From contig DBXT01000081.1 of NCBI GenBank assembly GCA_002309615.1, forward strand, positions 1 to 11,582: a DNA stretch of 11,582 nucleotides. The letters run 5' to 3'. How positions within the stretch are numbered: position 1 is the first letter of the stretch; each line of letters begins with the position of its first letter. Below, in pieces: positions 1 to 4,789 of the stretch. The notes beneath the pieces are model-generated. The model did no database searches. It had not been told where the DNA came from and worked only from the letters and a program-made list of their open reading frames with translations. This DNA comes from Bacteroidales bacterium UBA1205 (GTDB lineage Bacteria; Bacteroidota; Bacteroidia; Bacteroidales; WCHB1-69). Made by a program: the position numbers and the translations under genes.

Positions 1-238
1 TGAGTTGCTTGGCAAAATCACTTATGTAAATGCTTGCATCACTGCTGTTATCCATAAAAAGTGCCATCATAAGGCTTTGCTCCTTGGTAATATCCAATTG
101 GGAGGAAAGATATTTCAAAGGTTTTGACAGTTTCTTAAAAAACGCTGCATCAAACTGCGAAGTTTTGGAAAATTCCACAATTTCTTCCACAGCGCTTAAC
201 ATATCCATTTTTTGTTTTGCATTTTTCTTCGTTTCCAT
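1..238 (-). CDS. N-terminal part of a probable AAA-family ATPase (runs off the left edge)
   Basis: An open frame starts at ATG 236-238 and continues to the left edge without a stop, giving 79 residues beginning METKKNAKQK and ending ISDFAKQL. The visible part is helical and charged, with a stretch (LSKPLKYLSSQLDITKEQS) followed by MMALFMDNSSDASIYISDFA. From memory this resembles the N-terminal region of a Bacteroidetes family of large ATP-binding AAA proteins whose Walker motifs come later, but none of those motifs lies in this window, so the family call is an inference. A -7 box ends about 30 bases upstream of the start, with a dyad just beyond it that is shared with the exonuclease promoter. 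The plus-strand frame over the same bases is a shadow. Confidence 0.6.
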   Translation of the reverse strand, partial: METKKNAKQKMDMLSAVEEIVEFSKTSQFDAAFFKKLSKPLKYLSSQLDITKEQSLMMALFMDNSSDASIYISDFAKQL

Positions 239-267
239 TATCTAAACTTTTTACTTGTAAAACGCTG

Positions 268-275
268 CAAAATTA
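268..275 (-). promoter_or_regulatory. Promoter -7 box of the left-edge ATPase gene
   Basis: On the minus strand this reads TAATTTTG followed by CAG, an exact match to the Bacteroidetes -7 consensus TAnnTTTG. It would place the transcript start near 261, leaving a leader of roughly 23 bases before ATG 238. No TTTG sits at the usual -33 spacing; a dyad (283-303) occupies that region instead. Confidence 0.6.
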
Positions 276-282
276 GCACATG

Positions 283-303
283 ACTATGCAAAATTTTGGC
301 ATA
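283..303. promoter_or_regulatory. Candidate operator, dyad copy 1
   Basis: Plus strand ACTATGC, then AAAATTTT, then GGCATA: a near-perfect palindrome TATGC-AAAATTTT-GCATA with one extra base. It lies exactly 7 bases upstream (minus strand) of the -7 box at 268-275. A second copy with the same spacing precedes the exonuclease gene. Position over the -33 region suggests a binding site for an activator or repressor; the regulator is unknown. Confidence 0.5.
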
Positions 304-327
304 ATTATAAAAATAAAAAACGGCCAC

Positions 328-873
328 CTATTTTTTGATTTCCCTCCTCGGTTGAATCATGCATTTGGAGCCCAAATTTAATTTCATGGCAATGGCGGCA
401 CATGCTTCCGCATCGGCTAATGCATAATGGTGGTTTTCCAAGTGGTAGCCGCAAGCCTCCGCAACGGTATGCAGCTGATGATTTTCCAAATTCCGTAAAT
501 TAAGTCGCGATGCTTTCAGCGTACAATAAAAGCGGCGGTGGCTCCATATTTCCCAGTCCATCCTGTACATTTCCATCACAGCCTGCAAACAAGCCCTGTC
601 AAACGGGGCATTGTGGGCAACAAGCGGAAGTCCTTTTATCTTGGACGCTATTTTTCCCCAAACCAAAGGAAACACCTCGGCATTGTCGGTGTCTTCGTGT
701 CCGAGTCCGTGAACGCTTCGGCAAATGCGACTATAATAATTGGGTTCCGGTTTGATAAGACTGTAGAATTTTTCTTTTATCTCTCCGTTTCTAACTATCA
801 CTATTCCCACACTGCACACGCTTGAACGTTGTCCGTTGGCTGTCTCGAAATCTATAGCGGCAAAATTTTTCAT
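328..873 (-). CDS. 3'-5' exonuclease, DEDDh (DnaQ-like) family
   Basis: A 181-residue protein consisting of little more than one RNase T/DnaQ-type exonuclease domain. The acidic motifs are visible: Exo I at D8 and E10 (AAIDFETAN), Exo II at D92 (VAHNAPFDRACL), and Exo III with H149 and D154 (HHYALADAEA), which makes it the DEDDh subclass. The family removes nucleotides from 3' ends of DNA or RNA using two metal ions. It lacks polymerase or helicase domains and is shorter than full DnaQ, so it is likely a stand-alone repair, trimming or defence exonuclease. The start at 873 fits the family N-terminus and lies about 24 bases from a strong -7 box. Downstream there is only a weak A/T-rich fold as a possible terminator. 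Its promoter shares a dyad with the neighbouring ATPase gene, suggesting joint control. Confidence 0.88.
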   Translation of the reverse strand: MKNFAAIDFETANGQRSSVCSVGIVIVRNGEIKEKFYSLIKPEPNYYSRICRSVHGLGHEDTDNAEVFPLVWGKIASKIKGLPLVAHNAPFDRACLQAVMEMYRMDWEIWSHRRFYCTLKASRLNLRNLENHQLHTVAEACGYHLENHHYALADAEACAAIAMKLNLGSKCMIQPRREIKK

Positions 874-896
874 TTATCATTTTGTTTTTTATTTTG

Positions 897-904
897 CAAA
901 ATTA
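897..904 (-). promoter_or_regulatory. Promoter -7 box of the exonuclease gene
   Basis: TAATTTTG followed by C on the minus strand, an exact TAnnTTTG match, with a leader of about 20 bases before ATG 873. No canonical -33 TTTG is seen at about 20 bases; the dyad at 912-932 occupies that place. Confidence 0.6.
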
Positions 905-911
905 GAAACCA

Positions 912-932
912 ACTATGCTAAAGTGTGGCATA
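912..932. promoter_or_regulatory. Candidate operator, dyad copy 2
   Basis: Plus strand ACTATGC, then TAAAGTGT, then GGCATA, with dyad arms CTATGC and GCATAG. It matches copy 1 at 283-303 at 18 of 21 positions and, like it, is 7 bases from a TAATTTTG box. The rest of the 874-1018 intergenic region is A/T-rich, with no further gene or clear terminator. Confidence 0.5.
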
Positions 933-1018
933 GGCTCAAAAAAAGATATTTTATGTAAATTTTTCCGTTTTGTCGTGTATTTTGACAATAATGGCAGAAA
1001 AAGTTTATTAAAATTTTC

Positions 1019-1534
1019 TTAATCTATCGGGTCGCTGCAATATTCCCGCCGTTTGCAGTTTTTGCAGTGCAGTCCCATCCATACCTCGTCGTATTGCTTT
1101 ATGGCTTGTTCCACTATTTCGGGCTCATCGGTGAGGATGCCCGCCTCGAAATTGCGAGTGTTAGCACCTTTCATATCAATGCCTGCACCGGTAAGGTTGG
1201 CGCTGCCGATGTAAACTTCTTTGCAATCAAAGACTATCATCTTAAAATGAACACGGGGACAGAGCACCCGCTCCAAACGATCGAACAGCACGGGGTATTT
1301 GTCAAAATCCTCTTGGAAAGCCGGACCCGGCTCCTTGGCGTGAATGAGCCGTACATCCACACCCTTTCGGATAAGTTGGGCAATGACAGCCAAAAACGGT
1401 TTTTTCTCTCCTCCTGCCTCCACATACAAGTCTTTGATATCGGCTGTGCCAATCCAAAGTGCTTGCTTCACGGACTTTACCCGTGAAAGCACTTCGGTGT
1501 AATGTTCGGTGTTGGAGATGTAGGTGGTAGGCAT
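1019..1534 (-). CDS. PLD-like (HKD) protein with a C-terminal cysteine cluster
   Basis: A 171-residue protein with one phospholipase D-superfamily HKD motif: H96, K98 and D103 in VHFKMIVFDCKEVYIGSANL, followed by G110-S111 and N113, and a family-like acidic position at E130 (NFEAG). With one motif it would need to dimerise to form an active site, as known small PLD nucleases do. The tail carries C157, C160 and C166 (CKNCKRREYC), possibly a metal site with a further ligand. The superfamily contains nucleases and lipases; with no signal peptide or membrane segment a cytosolic nuclease is more likely, but that is inference. The start is 13 bases after the stop of the upstream ATPase gene, so the two are probably co-transcribed. 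A diverged N-terminal copy of the same family (2855-3025) lies on the other side of that ATPase and confirms the MPTTYI start. Confidence 0.82.
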   Translation of the reverse strand: MPTTYISNTEHYTEVLSRVKSVKQALWIGTADIKDLYVEAGGEKKPFLAVIAQLIRKGVDVRLIHAKEPGPAFQEDFDKYPVLFDRLERVLCPRVHFKMIVFDCKEVYIGSANLTGAGIDMKGANTRNFEAGILTDEPEIVEQAIKQYDEVWMGLHCKNCKRREYCSDPID

Positions 1535-1547
1535 AAGAAAGCGTGTT

Positions 1548-2798
1548 TTACTTGTCTATGACAGTTTCATCCGTAAGAAAATCAAGCAGGCTGAGATTGA
1601 GAAAGCCGTTGTCGTCGTAATACGGAAGAATAGGGTCTTTTTGTACCAGAATCTTTTTGAAGGAGTCGTTGATGTGCCGTAAAGACTTGGTTTCCTGTTG
1701 GCGTTTTTCCTCGTCATACAAAGCGTATGCGGATTGTATGTAGTATCGTTGGTTACCTCTGTTGCAAACAAAATCAACTTCAAATTGTTTTCTTTTCGAT
1801 TTCCCTTCTTCCTTGCAGTTCACTTCCACCATTCCGACATCTACCGACATCCCCCTCATCCTGAGTTCGTTATAAATAACATTCTCCATGATGTGCCCGT
1901 AGTCGTTCTGCCGGAAGTTCAGTCGGGCATTGCGCAGACCCATATCCACAAAATAGTATTTCATGGGCGTGCCGATATAGTGTCTGCCCCTCACATCATA
2001 CCGTTGGGCTTTTTCTATGAGAAATGCATCCTGCATATATTGCAGGTATGAGGCAATAGTATCGCGTGTTATGTGCATCTTTTTTTTTGAAATAAAAGAG
2101 TTGGTCAATGTCAGCGGATTGGTCAGTGTGCCGATGCCGGAGGCCACCACATTCATCAGTTCCTCCATTTCCTCATTGCGGCGCAGGTTGTAGCGTGAAA
2201 TGATGTCTTGGAAATAGGTTTGAGAGAATAGGGCTTGCAGATAGGAGGCTTTTCGATTTTCACTGCCGATGGCCAGCAGTCCTGGCATACCGCCATAAAC
2301 TTGGTAATTGTTCCATGCTTCGGTTTCGGTGCCGTCAAATACTGACAAAAATTCAGAAAACGAGAGGGGATACACCCTCACCTCATCGCCTCTACCACGG
2401 AATTCAGTGATGATGTCTGAGGAAAGAAATTTGGAATTGGAGCCAGTAACGTAAGTGTCTGCATTTGGGATATGGAGAAACCCGTTCAGCAGGTACTCAA
2501 AATTCTGCACAAGTTGAATTTCATCAAGAAGTATGTAGTAGATATCCTTATCCACAATTCTGGCTCTGACATGTTGGTTCAGATTGTCCGGGTTAAGATA
2601 TTCTCTGTTTTGGTAATCGTCCAAAGCGAAGGAGATGATATGGTCTTCTTGTACGCCCAGTTCCATCAGTTTGCGTTTGAACAAATTGAAAAGCAGATAG
2701 GACTTGCCGCATCTACGCACACCTGTGACGACCTTTATCAGTCCGTTGTTCCTGCGTTCCAGTAGGGATGAAATGTACCGCTCTCTTTTAGCCTCCAT
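1548..2798 (-). CDS. ATPase of the AAA_14/DUF4143 family
   Basis: Numbered from an upstream in-frame ATG at 2831, the Walker A motif is GVRRCGKS (residues 37-44), Walker B is ILLDEIQ (100-106), and a sensor-like TGSNS follows at 129-133. Then comes RGRG...YPLSFSEF, the signature of the DUF4143-linked ATPases, and a C-terminal region with FEVDFVCNRG resembling the nuclease-fold tail of that family. Length is normal. These proteins are common accessory genes whose substrate is mostly unknown. I chose ATG 2798 (MEAKRERYIS) because the promoter at 2844-2875 would place the transcript start only a few bases before ATG 2831, and many family members begin close to the MEAKRE position; 2831 cannot be excluded and would add 11 residues. 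It probably forms an operon with the PLD-like gene 13 bases downstream. Confidence 0.85.
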   Translation of the reverse strand: MEAKRERYISSLLERRNNGLIKVVTGVRRCGKSYLLFNLFKRKLMELGVQEDHIISFALDDYQNREYLNPDNLNQHVRARIVDKDIYYILLDEIQLVQNFEYLLNGFLHIPNADTYVTGSNSKFLSSDIITEFRGRGDEVRVYPLSFSEFLSVFDGTETEAWNNYQVYGGMPGLLAIGSENRKASYLQALFSQTYFQDIISRYNLRRNEEMEELMNVVASGIGTLTNPLTLTNSFISKKKMHITRDTIASYLQYMQDAFLIEKAQRYDVRGRHYIGTPMKYYFVDMGLRNARLNFRQNDYGHIMENVIYNELRMRGMSVDVGMVEVNCKEEGKSKRKQFEVDFVCNRGNQRYYIQSAYALYDEEKRQQETKSLRHINDSFKKILVQKDPILPYYDDNGFLNLSLLDFLTDETVIDK

Positions 2799-2817
2799 TA
2801 TTCTATTCGCTTTTTTT

Positions 2818-2829
2818 GCGTAAATACGC
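2818..2829. promoter_or_regulatory. Palindrome in the leader of the DUF4143 ATPase gene
   Basis: GCGTAAATACGC (plus strand) has arms GCGTA and TACGC and lies between the predicted transcript start and ATG 2798. It could be a repressor site or a small leader hairpin. It is short, so chance is possible. Confidence 0.3.
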
Positions 2830-2843
2830 ATTTTTTACGACTG

Positions 2844-2875
2844 CAAAAATACACTTATTTTTGATTTAACACAAA
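2844..2875 (-). promoter_or_regulatory. Bacteroidetes-type promoter for the ATPase-PLD operon
   Basis: Minus strand TTTG (2872-2875), a 20-base spacer, then TATTTTTG (2844-2851) followed by CAG. This is the best -33/-7 pair in the window. It overlaps the 3' end of the PLD remnant. Confidence 0.65.
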
Positions 2876-3025
2876 GATTAAATGAATATCTATGTTTTTT
2901 ATAAATATGTTGGTTGACAACTCTTTACTGTCGGCGGTGCCAATCCACAGCGACTTCCTGACGGAGGCCACGCGGGAAAGGACGAGGTTGTAGTGGTCGG
3001 TGTTGGCGATGTAGGTGGTGGGCAT
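2855..3025 (-). pseudogene. N-terminal remnant of a second PLD-like gene
   Basis: An open frame of 56 codons starts at ATG 3025 and stops at TAA 2855-2857. Its first ~35 residues (MPTTYIANTDHYNLVLSRVA, then SVRKSLWIGTADSKEL) match the start of the intact PLD-like protein at 1019-1534 at about 25 of 35 positions. After SKEL the similarity ends abruptly, near 2918-2920, and the remaining residues are translated A/T-rich DNA that includes the ATPase promoter. No HKD motif remains, so it cannot be an active PLD enzyme. The divergence shows it is a related gene rather than a recent copy. Its own -7 box survives upstream. A longer frame on the same strand (2925-3269) is in another phase and is not supported. 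Confidence 0.75.
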
Positions 3026-3053
3026 AATCTGAATGTTGGTGAAAAATCAGCGG

Positions 3054-3084
3054 CAAAGATAACACGAAAATATGAAATTTCGTG
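3054..3084 (-). promoter_or_regulatory. -7 box and adjacent dyad of the PLD remnant
   Basis: Minus strand TATCTTTG (3054-3061) matches the -7 consensus and lies 28 bases from ATG 3025. Immediately upstream is a dyad with 7-base arms (CACGAAA 3063-3069 and TTTCGTG 3078-3084), over the spacer and -33 region, which could be an operator. The promoter may still feed transcription into the ATPase-PLD operon. The remaining bases up to 3195 contain no supported gene. Confidence 0.45.
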
Positions 3085-3194
3085 ACATAATTGGAGAATT
3101 CTTGTTTGGGAGTTTGCTCTTTAAACGCTGTGGGCGGCTTGATTTTTTTCAGCCGTTCCCATTTAGGGAATTTTAAGAGGGCATCGCAATAAAC

Positions 3195-3218
3195 GAAAAA
3201 GGACGGCTTTTGCCGTCC
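3195..3218 (-). terminator. Rho-independent terminator of the 69-residue gene
   Basis: Perfect 7-bp stem (GGACGGC 3201-3207 with GCCGTCC 3212-3218, 4-base loop), followed on the minus strand by TTTTT at 3196-3200. It begins 7 bases after the stop codon of the small gene. Confidence 0.85.
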
Positions 3219-3225
3219 ATCACCG

Positions 3226-3435
3226 TTACTTTCCCTTTTTAGGAGCGTTGTTACCTCGTCCCGGTCCACTTGGCCCTTTTACTTTACCGGGTGCTGGTTT
3301 TTGCGGCCAGCCTGCCCCTTTGGGGTCAATGGCTGGTTTGCTTTGACATTTGCCCATACCTATTTTTTTTAGCAGCCGTCGAAAATCAGGGCGACGACAC
3401 CCCTGTATTGTACCATCAGTCAAACATTGTGCCAT
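3226..3435 (-). CDS. Small basic Gly/Pro/Lys-rich hypothetical protein (69 residues)
   Basis: The protein has an N-terminal segment with cysteines at positions 4, 13 and 30 and a basic stretch (RRPDFRRLLKKIG), then a low-complexity tail rich in Pro, Gly and Lys ending NNAPKKGK. No membrane segment or known domain is recognised. The strong terminator directly after the stop, and the lack of any other gene that would use it, support it as a real transcription unit. Its charge suggests nucleic-acid or ribosome binding, but this is only a guess. The start at 3435 is the only ATG that keeps the cysteine-containing segment. A 12-base tandem repeat lies just upstream of the start. Confidence 0.6.
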   Translation of the reverse strand: MAQCLTDGTIQGCRRPDFRRLLKKIGMGKCQSKPAIDPKGAGWPQKPAPGKVKGPSGPGRGNNAPKKGK

Positions 3436-3443
3436 TTTTATCT

Positions 3444-3473
3444 ATGTCAGTCAAAATGTCAGTTTGAATGTCC
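3444..3473. repeat. 12-base tandem repeat upstream of the small gene
   Basis: ATGTCAGTCAAA (3444-3455) is followed directly by ATGTCAGTTTGA (3456-3467) and then ATGTCC (3468-3473), a 12-base period of two and a half units. It ends 9 bases before the start codon at 3435, where it could hold repeated regulator sites; no canonical -7 box is seen. A short palindrome CCGAATCGG follows at 3472-3480. Confidence 0.4.
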
Positions 3474-3509
3474 GAATCGGCCGCTAAATGATTGTTCAAA
3501 AGATTATAG

Positions 3510-3544
3510 CAAAAACGATGTCGTGGTCTTTGACAGCGTTTTTG
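3510..3544 (-). terminator. Long hairpin after repeat copy A, possible bidirectional terminator
   Basis: Arms CAAAAACG (3510-3517) and CGTTTTTG (3537-3544) are perfect, then after one mismatch TGTC pairs with GACA, giving about 12 pairs around a 9-base loop. The T-rich 3' arm resembles a terminator tail on either strand. It lies just beyond the repeat that follows the coiled-coil gene. Confidence 0.5.
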
Positions 3545-3550
3545 TGTTCC

Positions 3551-3630
3551 TTGGTGTCCGCGACAACGATTGAAACGGTTATGAGGACGCAAGGACGAAA
3601 TTCGAGCGGAAAGCGTGCCCGGTCGCCCTA
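3551..3630. repeat. 80-bp repeat, copy A, carrying the stop codon of the coiled-coil gene
   Basis: A direct repeat of 4712-4789. The outer blocks are identical: 22 bases at 3551-3572 and 26 bases at 3605-3630. The 30-odd bases between them differ except for a short CGGT core. Similarity stops sharply at both ends. The minus-strand first three bases, TAG (3628-3630), are the stop codon of the upstream gene. The two blocks are partly complementary, so the unit is an imperfect palindrome. No known family is recognised. Confidence 0.8.
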
Positions 3631-4590
3631 ATAAGAAGGAGCAGCATAATATCCATCATCATATCCTTGATGATATCCAGCAGAATATCCGTCATCATTT
3701 CCTTTCTTATACCCTTTTTCATATACATCTTGAATATATTCTTCTATCTTTAATAGGAAAGGCGGGTAGATTTTACAGATTTTGTCATATTCTTCATCTG
3801 AAAGGTCAATGGCTTTTTTCTCCATATTGGGCAGGAACCAATGTCCGTGTTCGAATTTATACTTGCGCTGTTCATAACTTAACCTGTGGATGTCCGATTC
3901 AAGTTTGTAATATTGTTCCCAGTCTGTGGTTTTGTAGTCTTTTAAAAGACTGAAAATGTCTCGTGAAAGCATACTTGTATCAGAAGTAACAACCCCCAAT
4001 AGGCCGTCACCCAAATCCTCTGCCTCCTCAATTTCCTTTTGTGCAATTTGAAGACCTTCTTTGATTAGGCTAATGAACTTGTCTTTGATTTTTCGGTTCT
4101 GATTTTTTGCGTCAGAAATTCGTTGAGCACGATTTCCCATAAACTCTTTTTTGTCCTCAACATCTTTCTTCAACCTTTCTATATACTCATACTCATCTGT
4201 GACCATTTTAAGGTCCAGTGGCGTCAGCTTATTGCTCTTCAACCATTCATCTGTGCGGTTTCTATGAACAATGTATTGTTGCTCCATAAGAAGATCTTTT
4301 TCCGTTGATTTCAACGATGGGGTATCAATAATGAGAAGATTGTGAAGATAATCGATAATAACCTTATTGTCTTCACTTCGAAATTCGGGAAATACTGATT
4401 TGGTCTGTAATTTAAAAAGTACTGACATCAGCTCATCGTATTTGTATCGTATCTCCTTGCATTCATTGTCCTTTTGTTCAATTTGAAGACAAAGAGCGTT
4501 GTACTCTTCATCAGCATTAGTAATAAGGCCGATACGTTTGAGGTGGTTTTCTTTGCTCTGTGCTAAAAAATTTTCTAATGTTTTGTTCAT
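3628..4590 (-). CDS. Coiled-coil hypothetical protein with a GxxxG-type Gly-Tyr tail
   Basis: A 320-residue protein from ATG 4590 (MNKTLENFLAQS). The frame stays open to a TTG 17 codons further up, but that start would be unusual and its extra residues look non-coding. Most of the chain is charged and helical, with probable coiled coils in the first third (DEEYNALCLQIEQKDNECKE) and the middle (EYEYIERLKKDVEDKKEF). No catalytic motif or membrane segment is recognised. The last ~28 residues have a four-residue period, roughly GYxx six times (GYKK, GNDD, GYSA, GYHQ, GYDD, GYYA), encoded by a 12-base period. GxxxG repeats of this type occur in adaptor proteins such as FliH and Yae1, so a protein-interaction tail is plausible. 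The stop is the TAG of repeat copy A. No clear -7 box is seen; the gene starts about 90 bases past the terminator of the upstream gene. Confidence 0.72.
   Translation of the reverse strand: MNKTLENFLAQSKENHLKRIGLITNADEEYNALCLQIEQKDNECKEIRYKYDELMSVLFKLQTKSVFPEFRSEDNKVIIDYLHNLLIIDTPSLKSTEKDLLMEQQYIVHRNRTDEWLKSNKLTPLDLKMVTDEYEYIERLKKDVEDKKEFMGNRAQRISDAKNQNRKIKDKFISLIKEGLQIAQKEIEEAEDLGDGLLGVVTSDTSMLSRDIFSLLKDYKTTDWEQYYKLESDIHRLSYEQRKYKFEHGHWFLPNMEKKAIDLSDEEYDKICKIYPPFLLKIEEYIQDVYEKGYKKGNDDGYSAGYHQGYDDGYYAAPSY
3636..3714 (-). repeat. 12-base period coding repeat in the tail of the coiled-coil gene
   Basis: On the plus strand ATATCC recurs every 12 bases with six variable bases between, encoding Gly-Tyr pairs on the minus strand. 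It may vary in copy number between strains by slippage. Confidence 0.6.
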
Positions 4591-4682
4591 AATAGGTATT
4601 GTTATTGGGTTACGAATATTTAGCGGCAACAACCATGCCAAAACTGAATTATTGTTTGGGACCTTTAATTTTTTTGTGTAAT

Positions 4683-4708
4683 AAAAAAAGCCGTTACAAA
4701 TTGCAACG
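4683..4708 (-). terminator. Terminator after repeat copy B
   Basis: A 6-pair stem (CGTTAC 4692-4697 with GCAACG 4703-4708, one G-U pair in the RNA) with a 5-base loop, followed on the minus strand by seven T residues (4683-4689). It ends the cysteine-hydrolase transcript, including the repeat as a 3' untranslated region. Confidence 0.75.
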
Positions 4709-4711
4709 ACT

Positions 4712-4789
4712 TTGGTGTCCGCGACAACGATTGCAGCGGTATCCTTTTCGTCAGAAAAGATTTAGCGGAAAGCGTGCCCGGTCGCCCTA
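4712..4789. repeat. 78-bp repeat, copy B, carrying the stop codon of the cysteine-hydrolase gene
   Basis: The partner of copy A. Blocks 4712-4733 and 4764-4789 are identical to those of copy A, and the centre differs. In this copy the centre forms its own small hairpin (about 4741-4761). The minus-strand TAG at 4787-4789 is the stop codon of the upstream gene, exactly as in copy A. Confidence 0.8.

Noticed and set aside
1067..2765. Plus-strand frames opposite the PLD-like and DUF4143 genes
   Set aside because: They are antisense shadows of strongly supported minus-strand genes, with no promoter, start context or recognisable domain.
3141..3163. CGGCTTGA...TCAGCCG hairpin as a terminator
   Set aside because: It has a bulge, its T run is in the loop rather than after the stem, and no gene ends next to it.
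2925..3269. 114-codon minus-strand frame
   Set aside because: It is in a different phase from the recognisable PLD remnant it overlaps, reads through the terminator of the small gene, and has no protein-like conservation signs.
3551..3714. Diversity-generating retroelement with a variable region before a GC-rich stop-proximal element
   Set aside because: There is no reverse transcriptase or template repeat in the window, and the second gene's C-terminus has no variable-region character.
4741..4775. Hammerhead-ribozyme-like CTGACGA followed by AAAG in repeat copy B (minus strand)
   Set aside because: It lies in the variable centre, is absent from copy A, and lacks the matching stems and cleavage-site context.
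3551..4789. Integron attC sites flanking gene cassettes
   Set aside because: The repeats are imperfect palindromes after each gene, but the outer ends have the wrong polarity: the RYYYAAC and GTTRRRY core boxes are not at the expected ends, and no integrase is seen. The cassette-like layout is kept as a finding without that name.
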